Shown piece after piece: positions 33,436-41,870 of a DNA stretch of 64,000 bases. The notes under the pieces are model-generated. The model worked only from the letters and a program-made list of their open reading frames with translations. It was not told the DNA's origin and did no database searches. Source of the DNA: Parafrankia irregularis. Its GTDB lineage: Bacteria > Actinomycetota > Actinomycetes > Frankiales > Frankiaceae. Numbering within the stretch: the stretch's first letter is position 1; each line of letters begins with the position of its first letter. The stretch lies in assembly GCF_001536285.1 (NCBI RefSeq), contig NZ_FAOZ01000003.1, positions 186,001 through 250,000 of the forward strand, in the 5' to 3' direction. The position numbers and the translations under genes are program-made.

Positions 33436-34854
33436 CTACTGATAGCCGACGATTGCCTTGGTCTCGAGGTATTCGTCGAAGGCGAGCGGGCCCCATTCAC
33501 GGCCGTTCCCGCTCTTCTTCACGCCGCCGAAGGGGGCACCGAAGTCGAATCCGTCGTTGATCACGACCCAGCCGACCTGAAGCCTGCGGGCCACGGCACG
33601 GGCCTGGTCGAGGTCCGCCCCGGCGACGGCGCCGCCGAGGCCGTACTCGGAGTCGTTGGCGATCTCGACCGCGTTGTCGACGTCCGTGTAGCCGAGGATC
33701 GTCAGCACCGGCCCGAAGATCTCCTCGCGGGCGATGGTCATGTCGTTGTCGACGTTGGCGAAGACGGTGGGCCTGACGTAGAAGCCCTTCTCCAGGCCGT
33801 CCGGGCGCCCGGTGCCGCCGGCGACGAGCGTCGCGCCCTCGTCGATGCCCTTCTGGATCAGCGCCTGGATCTTGTCGAACTGGGCGCCCGAGACCACCGG
33901 GCCGATGGCGACGTCGGTGGTGGGGTCACCGACCGTGGTCGCCTCGGCGGCCGCGCGCGCGACCTCGATGGCCTCGTCCATCCGGGACGCCGGCACCAGC
34001 ATCCGCGTCGCCGCGCTGCAGGTCTGGCCGGAGTTGAGCATCACACCAGCCACGCCCTTGCCGACGTTCTCGGCGAAGGCGTCGTCGTCCAGGACGATGT
34101 TGGGGCCCTTGCCACCGAGCTCCTGGGTGACCCGCTTGACCGTGGGGGCGGCGTTGCGGGCGATCTCGATCCCGGCGCGGGTGGAGCCGGTGAAGGAGAT
34201 CATGGCGACGTCCGGGTGGACCGACAGCGGAACTCCCACGCCGAGGCCGTCGCCCTGCACGAGGTTGAACACCCCGGCCGGAACACCCGCGGCGTCGAGG
34301 ATCTCGGCGAGGATCTGCGCGGTGAACGGCGAGTTCTCCGACGGCTTGAGCACGGTGGTGCAACCCGTGGCCAGCGCCGGGATGAGCTTCACCAGGATCT
34401 GGTTCACCGGCCAGTTCCACGGCGTGATCAGGCCGCAGACCCCGATCGGCTCCCGCGCGATCAGCGAGGCGCCGCGAACCTCCTCGAACTCGAACGTCTT
34501 CAGGGCCTCGATCGCGGTGGTGAGGTGGCCAGCACCGAGACCCATCTGGAAGCCGCCGGCGAGCGCGGCCGGTGCTCCGATCTCCTCCGTCAGCGCCGCG
34601 GCGAGATCCGGGATGCGCTTCTGGTAGATGTCGAGAATGCTTTCCAGCAGGGCGATCCGCTCTTCGCGGGTGGTCGCCGACCAGCCCGGGAACGCGGCCT
34701 TCGCGGCGGCGACGGCACGGTCGACGTCCGCGGCGGAACCCGCGGCCACCTTTCCGGCGACCTCTTCGGTGGCGGGATTCACCACGTCGAAGGTTCCGGA
34801 CTGGGCCGGGTCAACCCATTCCCCGCCGATGTAGAACTTCAGTGCTTCACGCAT
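33436..34854 (-). CDS. aldehyde dehydrogenase
   Basis: A 472-residue NAD(P)-dependent aldehyde dehydrogenase with TPWNWPVNQ, FTGSTRAGIEIA (nucleotide site), base Glu245 in QELGGKGPN and nucleophile Cys279 in GQTCSAATR. It closely follows the broad actinobacterial DhaS/benzaldehyde-type group. The ThDP-dependent lyase/decarboxylase-like gene lies immediately upstream (70-bp gap), so it may oxidise the aldehyde that enzyme releases. ATG 34854 with GGAGAGGGG upstream. Confidence 0.92.
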   Translation of the reverse strand: MREALKFYIGGEWVDPAQSGTFDVVNPATEEVAGKVAAGSAADVDRAVAAAKAAFPGWSATTREERIALLESILDIYQKRIPDLAAALTEEIGAPAALAGGFQMGLGAGHLTTAIEALKTFEFEEVRGASLIAREPIGVCGLITPWNWPVNQILVKLIPALATGCTTVLKPSENSPFTAQILAEILDAAGVPAGVFNLVQGDGLGVGVPLSVHPDVAMISFTGSTRAGIEIARNAAPTVKRVTQELGGKGPNIVLDDDAFAENVGKGVAGVMLNSGQTCSAATRMLVPASRMDEAIEVARAAAEATTVGDPTTDVAIGPVVSGAQFDKIQALIQKGIDEGATLVAGGTGRPDGLEKGFYVRPTVFANVDNDMTIAREEIFGPVLTILGYTDVDNAVEIANDSEYGLGGAVAGADLDQARAVARRLQVGWVVINDGFDFGAPFGGVKKSGNGREWGPLAFDEYLETKAIVGYQ

Positions 34855-34924
34855 AACTGGACGAACCCCTCTCCTGAGCCTGAAGTATGCGAACGGCCAT
34901 CATAGGGATGATGTGTGACGCTCG

Positions 34925-36631
34925 TCACTGGGTGCCTTCCGCATACCAGGTGCGGAACTCGTCGTAGCTCGGCATTTCCTCCGAGTTCGCCTTCGGATCG
35001 ACGGCGACGTGGATGACGGCCGTCTTTCCGCTGGCGTACGCGCGCTTGATGGCGGGCGCGATGTCCTCGTCGCGCTCGACGTACTCGCCGTAGCAGCCGA
35101 AGCCCTCGGCGACCTTGTCCAGGCGGGTGTTCGTGCTCCAGTGGGTGCCCGTCTCCAGCGAGCCCTGGCCGAAGGTCCGCTTGTAGACGCCGACCTCCAG
35201 GCCCCACGCGTAGTCGACGGCGACGACGCAGACCAGCGGCAGGTTCAGCCGGGCGGCGGTCTCCAGCTCGGCGATGTGGAACTGGAAGGAGGAGTCGCCG
35301 GTGATCAGCATCATCGGCCGCTCGCCGCCGGCCGCGACGCCGGCGCCCACGGCGTAGGGCAGGCCGGTGCCCAGGTGGCCGAAGTTCTGGTTCCACATCA
35401 CGTCGTTCGGCTTGGCCTGCGAGTAGGTCCAGCCGAAGATCGTGGTCGCGCCGCCGTCACGGACCATGATGCCGTCCGACGGGAACGCCTTGGTCGCCTC
35501 GACGATCAGGCGGGCCGGGTGCACCGGGGACAGGCCCGACGGCGCGGTCTGGGCCAGCTCCGCGAGCCGGTCGGCGTCCTGCTTGATCCACTCCGCGAGT
35601 TCCGGCGTGGCGGTGCGCGGGGTCTCCTTCAGCGCCTCGACCAGCTGCGGGACGATCGCGCGCAGGTCACCGACCAGTGGGACGTCGATCGGACGGTTGA
35701 CGCCGATGGCCTCGGGGTCCTGCTCGATGAGGATCCAGGTGCGGTTCGCCTCGTTCGCGAGCCAGTGCCGGCCCCGCCCGTAGTGGACTGGCTCGCCGAG
35801 CTCGGTGCCGATCGCCACCACCAGGTCGGACTTCACCACCGCGTCGACCGCCGACGGCGAGAAGCCGTAGGGGAAGGTGCGGTCCTCCAGCCCCCTGATG
35901 TACGAGGTGCCGCCGGAGGTCTGGATGGCGGGGGCGGCCATCAGATCCGCCAGCGCCTTCACCGACTCTCCGGCCCGCGCCGTGTGCACACCGTGGCCAA
36001 CCAGCAGGATCGGCTGGCTGGCGGCGCGGATGGCCGCGGCGGCGGCGTCGATCCGGTCCTGGCCGGCGGTCTGGTTGACCAGGCGGTAGGCCGATGGAGG
36101 CAGCGGCGCGGGAACATCGAGCTCCTCCAGGATGACGTGGGAGGGGTATTCGATGTAGACCGGGCCCGGAGTGCCCGACAGGGCCTTGCGCAGGCCCTCC
36201 CGGATCACCTCGTCGGTCTGGTCGGCGTACTCGATGCTGGCGTTGTACTTCACCGACGGATCGAACAGCTCGGCCTGCTTCACGAACTGGATGCGGCCAC
36301 GGCGGACCCGCTGCTCGGTGATCCGGGCCCGCTGCCCACCGAGGAAGATGACCGGCGAGTTCTCGACCTTGGCGCACATCATCGCGCCGGCGAGGTTCGC
36401 CACACCCGGGCCGAGGGTCCCGATACACACCGAGGCCTTGCCGGTCATCCGCGAGACCGCCTCCGCCATGAAACCGGCGGACTCCTCGTGATGCGGCGCG
36501 ACCACGTTCCAGCCACGCTCCTCGGCGAGGTGGAACATGTGCACGAAGTTCGGGTCGGGAATGCCGAAGATGGTGTTGATGCCCTCGGCCTCGAAAAGGT
36601 CGAGAATGCGCTCGTAGACTTTCACACCCAT
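34925..36631 (-). CDS. thiamine diphosphate-dependent enzyme (acetolactate synthase/2-hydroxyacyl-CoA lyase-like)
   Basis: A 568-residue ThDP enzyme with the usual three domains: PYR domain (FGIPDPNFVHMF; catalytic Glu in APHHEESAGFMAEA, about residue 50), a central Rossmann domain (QPILLVGHGVHTA, VVAIGTELGEPV), and the PP domain with GDSSFQFHIAELETAARLN leading to VDYAWG, the divalent-metal motif. The family includes acetolactate synthases, benzoylformate decarboxylases, oxalyl-CoA decarboxylases and 2-hydroxyacyl-CoA lyases. The DYAWG ending with Asp instead of Asn is unlike classical acetolactate synthases. With the neighbouring aldehyde dehydrogenase, an aldehyde-releasing C-C cleavage is plausible. 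Confidence 0.85.
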   Translation of the reverse strand: MGVKVYERILDLFEAEGINTIFGIPDPNFVHMFHLAEERGWNVVAPHHEESAGFMAEAVSRMTGKASVCIGTLGPGVANLAGAMMCAKVENSPVIFLGGQRARITEQRVRRGRIQFVKQAELFDPSVKYNASIEYADQTDEVIREGLRKALSGTPGPVYIEYPSHVILEELDVPAPLPPSAYRLVNQTAGQDRIDAAAAAIRAASQPILLVGHGVHTARAGESVKALADLMAAPAIQTSGGTSYIRGLEDRTFPYGFSPSAVDAVVKSDLVVAIGTELGEPVHYGRGRHWLANEANRTWILIEQDPEAIGVNRPIDVPLVGDLRAIVPQLVEALKETPRTATPELAEWIKQDADRLAELAQTAPSGLSPVHPARLIVEATKAFPSDGIMVRDGGATTIFGWTYSQAKPNDVMWNQNFGHLGTGLPYAVGAGVAAGGERPMMLITGDSSFQFHIAELETAARLNLPLVCVVAVDYAWGLEVGVYKRTFGQGSLETGTHWSTNTRLDKVAEGFGCYGEYVERDEDIAPAIKRAYASGKTAVIHVAVDPKANSEEMPSYDEFRTWYAEGTQ

Positions 36632-36645
36632 TGGTAGTCAGGGGG

Positions 36646-36673
36646 CCGGGCCGGTCGTCGACGACCGGCCCGG
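36646..36673. terminator. 28-bp perfect palindrome between SDR and ThDP gene
   Basis: Half-site CCGGGCCGGTCGTC (36646-36659) is followed directly by its exact reverse complement (36660-36673). It lies in the 78-bp gap after the SDR stop and before the ThDP gene start. It could terminate the upstream part of the run or serve as an operator or attenuator for the rest. Confidence 0.55.
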
Positions 36674-36709
36674 GATCCCCTTCCCCCTTTCAGTAAGTCC
36701 GTCTTGCAG

Positions 36710-37633
36710 TCAGTCCGTCGGTGCGGTTGCGGTCGCCATCGCGAAGCTCCGCACGATGTGGTCGACGTGGGCGGACGGGACGACCGGGAGAACCCAGGGG
36801 TCGCTGCTGTCCCGGATCTCCTCGATCCGCTCGGCGACCTGGTCGATCGTCCAGGAGGGCTGGTACACGCCGGGGGTCTCCGCGACGAACGCGCGGGCGA
36901 TCCGTCCCGCGATCGCCACCAGCAGCTCGGCGGTGATCGAGCAGGACTCGTGCGCGAGCCACCCCACCACCGGCGCGACGAGCTCCGGTCCCATGGGCGG
37001 GTAGGCCGAGGTGTCGATGCCCTCGGCCATCCGCGTCAGCGCGCCGGGGACGATGGCGTTGCAGGTGATGCCGTGCTCGGCGCCCTCGAGCGCGGCGACG
37101 TTCGTCAGCCCGATGATGCCGGCCTTGGCGGTCCCGTAGTTGGCGACCGCCTTGTTGCCGTACAGCCCCCCGATGGACGAGGTCAGCACGATGCGGCCGT
37201 AGCCGGCCTCGGCCATCACCGGGAAGGCGGCCCGGACCACGTGGAAGGCACCACGCAGATGGACGTCGAGCACCGCGTCGAAGTCCTCGTACGTCATCTC
37301 CGTCAGCGGTGCGTAGCGCACGTTGCCGGCGTTGTGGATCAGGATGTCGATCCGGCCGTAGTTCTCGAGCGCCGTCTGGATGATCGCCTGGCCGCCCTCG
37401 GCGGTCGCGACCGAGTCCAGCGAGGCGACCGCCTCACCCCCGGCGGCGATGATCTCCTTGACGACCTCGTCGGCGGGCCCGTTGTCGGCCCCGTCGCCGC
37501 GCATGGTTCCGCCCAGGTCGTTGACGACGACCTTGGCACCCCTGGACCCGAGCAGCAGCGCATAGGCCCGGCCCAGACCCCGGCCGGCGCCGGTGACCAC
37601 CGCGACCCGACCGTCAAAGCGCAGTTCCGACAT
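36710..37633 (-). CDS. SDR related to peroxisomal multifunctional enzyme (HSD17B4-type)
   Basis: A 307-residue SDR with the distinctive N-terminus FDGRVAVVTGAGRGLGRAYALLLGSRGAKVVVNDLGG, characteristic of (3R)-hydroxyacyl-CoA dehydrogenases of the HSD17B4/FOX2 type. It has ILIHNAGNVRYA (NNAG variant), SSIGGLYGN, and YGTAKAGIIGLTN. A C-terminal extension of about 55 residues follows the SDR core. Likely oxidises a 3-hydroxyacyl-CoA made by the MaoC-like hydratase in the same run. ATG 37633 follows AAGGAG. Confidence 0.88.
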   Translation of the reverse strand: MSELRFDGRVAVVTGAGRGLGRAYALLLGSRGAKVVVNDLGGTMRGDGADNGPADEVVKEIIAAGGEAVASLDSVATAEGGQAIIQTALENYGRIDILIHNAGNVRYAPLTEMTYEDFDAVLDVHLRGAFHVVRAAFPVMAEAGYGRIVLTSSIGGLYGNKAVANYGTAKAGIIGLTNVAALEGAEHGITCNAIVPGALTRMAEGIDTSAYPPMGPELVAPVVGWLAHESCSITAELLVAIAGRIARAFVAETPGVYQPSWTIDQVAERIEEIRDSSDPWVLPVVPSAHVDHIVRSFAMATATAPTD

Positions 37634-37673
37634 CAGTGCTCCTTCCTGACGCACATGGCGAGTGCTGGGCCGG

Positions 37674-39500
37674 TCACTTGTCGAGGACGAGGCCTTCGAG
37701 CTCACCGGTGTCGCGCCAGGCCCTGAACAGGTCCTCCAGCACGTAGAAGCCGGGCCAGTAGGGGTCGCCCAGATGCGAGCGGCGCTTCTTCTCGCCCTCG
37801 CTGTTGTAGTAACCGGGCGTGCATTCCCGCTCGAAGTTGCTGTTGTCGATAGCGCCGGCCCGGATGGTCGAGACCCAGGCGTCCTGCGCCTCGAGGGTCG
37901 GCTCCACCGAGGTGGCGCCGCGCTCGAGCGCGGTGGAGATGACGTACGCGATGTGGTCGGCCTGCTGCACGAACATCTGCGTCGTGCTGGCGGTGACGCC
38001 GCCCTGGACGAACCCGGTGAAGAACTGGTTCGGGAATCCGTGGGTCATGATGCCGTGCAGCGTGCGGTAACCCTCGCCCCAGTTGTCGTAGAGCGAGAGG
38101 CCGTCCCGGCCGGCGTACGGCGCGATGCCGAACCGGCGGTCGAGGTCGGTGGTGATCTCGAAACCGCTGGCGAAGACGATGAGGTCGACCTCGTACTCGA
38201 CGCCGTGCGCGACGAAGCCCTTCTCCGTGATCCGCTCGACGCCCTTCGTGTCGGCGACGTCGATCAGGGTGACGTTCGGGCGGTTGAACGTCGGCAGGTA
38301 CTGGTCGTTGAAGCAGGGCCGCTTGCACAGGAAGCGGTAGTACGGCTTGAGGATCTCGGCCGTCGCCGGGTCCTCGACGATCTCGTCGATACGCGCGCGC
38401 AGGCGCTCCATGACCTGGTAGTCGACGGTCTCCCGCAGCTCCACGAACTTCGCGGGATCGGCGAGCGCCGCCCAGCCGCTGGTGGCGTCCAGGTGGGCGG
38501 CCAGGTTGCGGCTGATCTCGGTCCAGCCGTCGCAGACGAGGTCCGGCTGGCCCGGCCCGAAGGCCTCGAACGCGGCGGTGTGGAAGTTGCGCTGGCGCTC
38601 GGCCTGCCAGCCGGGCTTCAGCGACGCGGCCCACTCCGGATCGGTCGGCACGTCACCACGCTCGTCGATGGACGACGCCGTGCGCTGCAGGACGTACAGG
38701 TGCTCCGCCGCCTTCGCGATGTGCGGGATGACCTGCACACCGCTGGCGCCGGTGCCGACGACCGCGACCTTCTTGCCGGCGAGCCCTTCCAGCCCGCCGC
38801 TGAGGGTGCCACCGGAGTACTCGTAGTCCCAGCGGGCGGTGTGGATGGTGTGCCCGGTGAACGTCTCCAGCCCGGGGATGCCCGGCAGCTTCGGCTTGTT
38901 GAACGGCCCCTGGCACATGACGACGAAACGCGCCAGGATCTCGTCGTCGCGGTTGGTGCCGATCCGCCAGCGCCGGATCTCCGAGTCCCATTCCAGGGAA
39001 CGGACCAGGGTGTGGAAGATGGCCTTGTCGTAGAGGCCGAAATGCTTTCCGATGCGCTGGCAGTGCTCGTAGGCCTCGTCACCGAAGGCGTACTTCTGCT
39101 TCGGCATGTAGCCGGTCTCTTCGAGCAGCGGCAGGTAGCAGTAGCTGTCCGTGTCGCACTGGATGCCCGGGTAGCGGTTCCAGTACCAGGCCCCGCCGAA
39201 GTCGCCGGCGTGCTCGATGATCCGGACGTCCTCGACACCGGCCTGCCTGATCCGGGCCGCGGCGATGAGTCCGGCGAAGCCACCGCCGAGGACGGCGACC
39301 TCGATCTCCTCGGTGATCGGCAGCCGCGGCACGACCGGCATGTACGGGTCTGCGGTGTGGAACTCCTCTAAACCGCCCTCGGCGACCAGGTACTGGTGCT
39401 GGCCATCGGTCCGCAGCCGCCTGTCCCGCTCGTGAAGGTATTTCGTTCGCAGGGCTTCCTGGTCGATCTCGGGCGTCTCGGTGGGAGCGCACTGGGACAT
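37674..39500 (-). CDS. flavin-containing monooxygenase, Baeyer-Villiger type
   Basis: A 608-residue class B flavoprotein monooxygenase. It has FAD motif GGGFAG (72-77), NADP motif GTGASG (249-254), and between them the Baeyer-Villiger fingerprint FTGHTIHTARWD (214-225), which fits FxGxxxHxxxW[PD]. GGAWYWNRYPGIQCD is typical of cyclohexanone/steroid monooxygenases. It would insert oxygen next to a ketone to give an ester or lactone using NADPH. It is flanked by a Rieske oxygenase upstream and an SDR downstream. ATG 39500 is supported by an upstream GAGGA. Confidence 0.92.
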   Translation of the reverse strand: MSQCAPTETPEIDQEALRTKYLHERDRRLRTDGQHQYLVAEGGLEEFHTADPYMPVVPRLPITEEIEVAVLGGGFAGLIAAARIRQAGVEDVRIIEHAGDFGGAWYWNRYPGIQCDTDSYCYLPLLEETGYMPKQKYAFGDEAYEHCQRIGKHFGLYDKAIFHTLVRSLEWDSEIRRWRIGTNRDDEILARFVVMCQGPFNKPKLPGIPGLETFTGHTIHTARWDYEYSGGTLSGGLEGLAGKKVAVVGTGASGVQVIPHIAKAAEHLYVLQRTASSIDERGDVPTDPEWAASLKPGWQAERQRNFHTAAFEAFGPGQPDLVCDGWTEISRNLAAHLDATSGWAALADPAKFVELRETVDYQVMERLRARIDEIVEDPATAEILKPYYRFLCKRPCFNDQYLPTFNRPNVTLIDVADTKGVERITEKGFVAHGVEYEVDLIVFASGFEITTDLDRRFGIAPYAGRDGLSLYDNWGEGYRTLHGIMTHGFPNQFFTGFVQGGVTASTTQMFVQQADHIAYVISTALERGATSVEPTLEAQDAWVSTIRAGAIDNSNFERECTPGYYNSEGEKKRRSHLGDPYWPGFYVLEDLFRAWRDTGELEGLVLDK

Positions 39501-39570
39501 GCGAGGTCCTCGGTTCGTGATATCGGTGACGCGGTGAGGTGGCTTTGAAGGCGCGGTTCTGGACGAGGTT

Positions 39571-40953
39571 CTAGGTGAGCGGGCGCGGTTCGCCGGTGCC
39601 CATGTAGCGGGCAAGGTTGTGGTGCAGGTTCACCACGGTGCGCTCGCGGTACGGGTTCGGCTTCGGCCCGGTGAAACCGGCGGTCTTCATGCCCCGCTGG
39701 ATCGCGGCCATGTTGGAGAAGTCCTGCGGAAGGACGGTGCGCCAGCCCGGGTCGTCCGGCGGGGTGAACTCCCACTCGGTCGCCGGTTCCTCACCCTCGG
39801 GGAACAGCTCGTAGACGGCCGCCTCGAAGATGCACTTGTCCGGGTCGTAGCCGTAGGGCCGGGCGCTGTAGCAGAGCATGTTGTTCAGCGCGTGGCCGAT
39901 CTGGAAGTTCGGGAAGATCTGCCAGGCCGTCCCGCTGGCCCCCACCGCAGCCGGTTCGACGGTCGGCCACACCACGCCGCGGGCGGCGTCCTCGGCCCGG
40001 GCGGTGGCCAGCCAGTGCTGGAGCACCTCGGCCGGCGGGGTGCCCTCCGGCAGGTCGTCGGCCAGCCGGTTCGCGACGTCGACGAGGGTCTTCGTCGTGT
40101 TGGTGTTGGCGTTCTCCCAGGTGAAGTTCTGCAGCTCGGCGGTGGACAGCCGCGCGTCGGCACCGCTGCCCACCCGCAGCTTCGCCTGGTTCTCGTCCAT
40201 GTCCTTGGGCGCGTCGTACCCGATGTTGCTGTGGATGCCCTGGGCCCGGGACCAGCCGAGGAAGGCACCGAAGCTCATGAACTCCGGGTGCGTGTACGGC
40301 ACGTGGTAGGTCTCCATGAAGGCCTCGAGGGCGACCTTCCAGTTGCAGTCGAAGACGAGCCACCTGCGCCACCGGAACCGCATGTTCTGCAGCTGGAACG
40401 GGTCGAGCAGGGTGGCCGCGGGCTCCAGGTACTCCCGCAGCGGGCCGGCCTCGGGATCCAGGTTAATCCACAACCAGCCGCCCCAGGTGTCGACCTTCAC
40501 CTCGGGCAGCCGGGTGTTCGCCTCGGTCAGGCCGCACTTCCAGTCGTCGCGCTCGGCGATGAACGTGTTCTCGCCATCCAGGTTGTACCGCCACCCGTGG
40601 AACCCGCAGACCCACTGCCGCTTGCGGCCGCGGGCGTCGTGGGCACCCGGCGCGACGTCCACCAGCGGCCGGCCTCGGTGCGAGCAGACGTTGTGGTAGG
40701 CGCGGATCCGGTCCGGCGCCGTACGCACGATGATGATCGAGTCGTCGAGGATCTCGTAGGTGAGGAAGTCGCCGACCTTGGGGATCTCCTCGACCCGGCC
40801 GGCCTGCTGCCACACCTTGCGCCACAGCTTGTCACGCTCGGCCCGGGCGTATTCGGGCGAGAGATACGCCTCGACGCCGATGGTGAGCGGCTCCGAGAAC
40901 TTCTCGGCCGACGGCGGCGCCGTGTCCTGGTGGTTTTCGACAGTCTCTGTCAT
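39571..40953 (-). CDS. Rieske non-heme iron oxygenase, alpha subunit
   Basis: A 460-residue ring-hydroxylating oxygenase large subunit. Rieske ligands are C90-x-H92 and C116-x2-H119 (CSHRG ... CGFHGW). The catalytic iron histidines are His217 and His222 in ETYHVPYTH. It needs an external reductase; none is encoded nearby. It differs clearly from the Rieske enzyme at 302-1660, with which it shares only the motif pattern. The gene lies between the flavin monooxygenase and an SDR in the long run, so it probably hydroxylates the same substrate series. Confidence 0.92.
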   Translation of the reverse strand: MTETVENHQDTAPPSAEKFSEPLTIGVEAYLSPEYARAERDKLWRKVWQQAGRVEEIPKVGDFLTYEILDDSIIIVRTAPDRIRAYHNVCSHRGRPLVDVAPGAHDARGRKRQWVCGFHGWRYNLDGENTFIAERDDWKCGLTEANTRLPEVKVDTWGGWLWINLDPEAGPLREYLEPAATLLDPFQLQNMRFRWRRWLVFDCNWKVALEAFMETYHVPYTHPEFMSFGAFLGWSRAQGIHSNIGYDAPKDMDENQAKLRVGSGADARLSTAELQNFTWENANTNTTKTLVDVANRLADDLPEGTPPAEVLQHWLATARAEDAARGVVWPTVEPAAVGASGTAWQIFPNFQIGHALNNMLCYSARPYGYDPDKCIFEAAVYELFPEGEEPATEWEFTPPDDPGWRTVLPQDFSNMAAIQRGMKTAGFTGPKPNPYRERTVVNLHHNLARYMGTGEPRPLT

Positions 40954-41011
40954 GACATTTCTCCAACCCGGGTGGGAGATAGTCGGGAGGTAGAACGTGG
41001 ACGCGCTGTGG

Positions 41012-41863
41012 CTAGGGGCGCGTGATGGCGGCGCGGAAGTTCTCGTCCTTGAGGAAGAGGGACGTGTTGTCGGCCCCGAGATGGGTCCACTTCAGGTTGA
41101 GGCCGCCGTCCACCAGAATCGTCTGGCCGGTGATGTAGCTCGAAAGCTCGGAGAGCAGGAACAGGATTGCCGAGGCCTGCTCCTCGGGCCGCCCGCGCCG
41201 GCCCATCGCGATGGCCCGGCGGTCACGCTCCGGATCCTCGTCGACGTAGGTGCCCGAGGCCGGGGTCGCGGTCACGCCGGGGGCGATCGCGTTGACCCGG
41301 ATGTTCTCCCCGGCCAGTTCCACGGCCAGGGTGCGGGTCGCGGCGACCAGCGCCGCCTTCGCGGTGCCGTAGGCGATGTGCAGCGGCGCGGAGTTCATCC
41401 CGCTGATCGAGGAGAGCGACACGATCGAGCCGGGGCGGCCCGCCGAGCGCAGCCGGGCGGCGACCGCCTGGCTCATGAAGAACATCGTCTCCAGGTTCCA
41501 GGCGAACAGCTCCCGCCAGTCCGCGCGGGTCACCCGGGTCGCGGGCATCCAGGTCGCGGGCCCCGCGCCGCCAGCGATGTTGACCAGACCGTACAGGTCA
41601 CCGCTGGCCTGCTCGGCCGCCGCGAGGGCGGTGGCGATGCCCTCGTCGGTGGCGGCGTCGGCGGCGACGGGGATGACCGCGAGCCCCTCGTCCGCGAGCG
41701 GGGCGACATGGGTGTCGAGGTTGTCCTGGGAGCGGCTGACCGCGATGACGGTCGCCCCGGCGGTGGCGATGAGCCGGGCCACCGAGGTGCCGATGCCGCC
41801 GCCGCCCGCGCCGGAGACGATGACGACGCGGCCGTCCAGGCCGAAGAAGTCCTTGTTCGTCAT
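41012..41863 (-). CDS. short-chain dehydrogenase/reductase
   Basis: A 283-residue SDR: GLDGRVVIVSGAGGGGIGTSVARLIA (an expanded glycine-rich turn), VNIAGGAG (NNAG replaced), SLSSISGMNS, YGTAKAALVAATR, and SSYITGQTILVDGGLNL. The last about 25 residues (WTHLGADNTSLFLKDENF) extend beyond the core. It starts seven bases after the SMP-30-like stop, so it is co-transcribed with that gene. Probably oxidises a secondary alcohol made by the monooxygenases of the run. Confidence 0.88.
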   Translation of the reverse strand: MTNKDFFGLDGRVVIVSGAGGGGIGTSVARLIATAGATVIAVSRSQDNLDTHVAPLADEGLAVIPVAADAATDEGIATALAAAEQASGDLYGLVNIAGGAGPATWMPATRVTRADWRELFAWNLETMFFMSQAVAARLRSAGRPGSIVSLSSISGMNSAPLHIAYGTAKAALVAATRTLAVELAGENIRVNAIAPGVTATPASGTYVDEDPERDRRAIAMGRRGRPEEQASAILFLLSELSSYITGQTILVDGGLNLKWTHLGADNTSLFLKDENFRAAITRP

Positions 41864-41870
41864 GGCGCCG

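Noticed and set aside
31162-34905. A 1247-codon open frame on the plus strand
   Set aside because: It lies exactly antisense to the MaoC, AcuI-like and aldehyde dehydrogenase genes, whose motifs are unmistakable. Its translation is full of Arg, His, Gly and Asp in no recognisable fold, as expected in the shadow frame of GC-rich genes.
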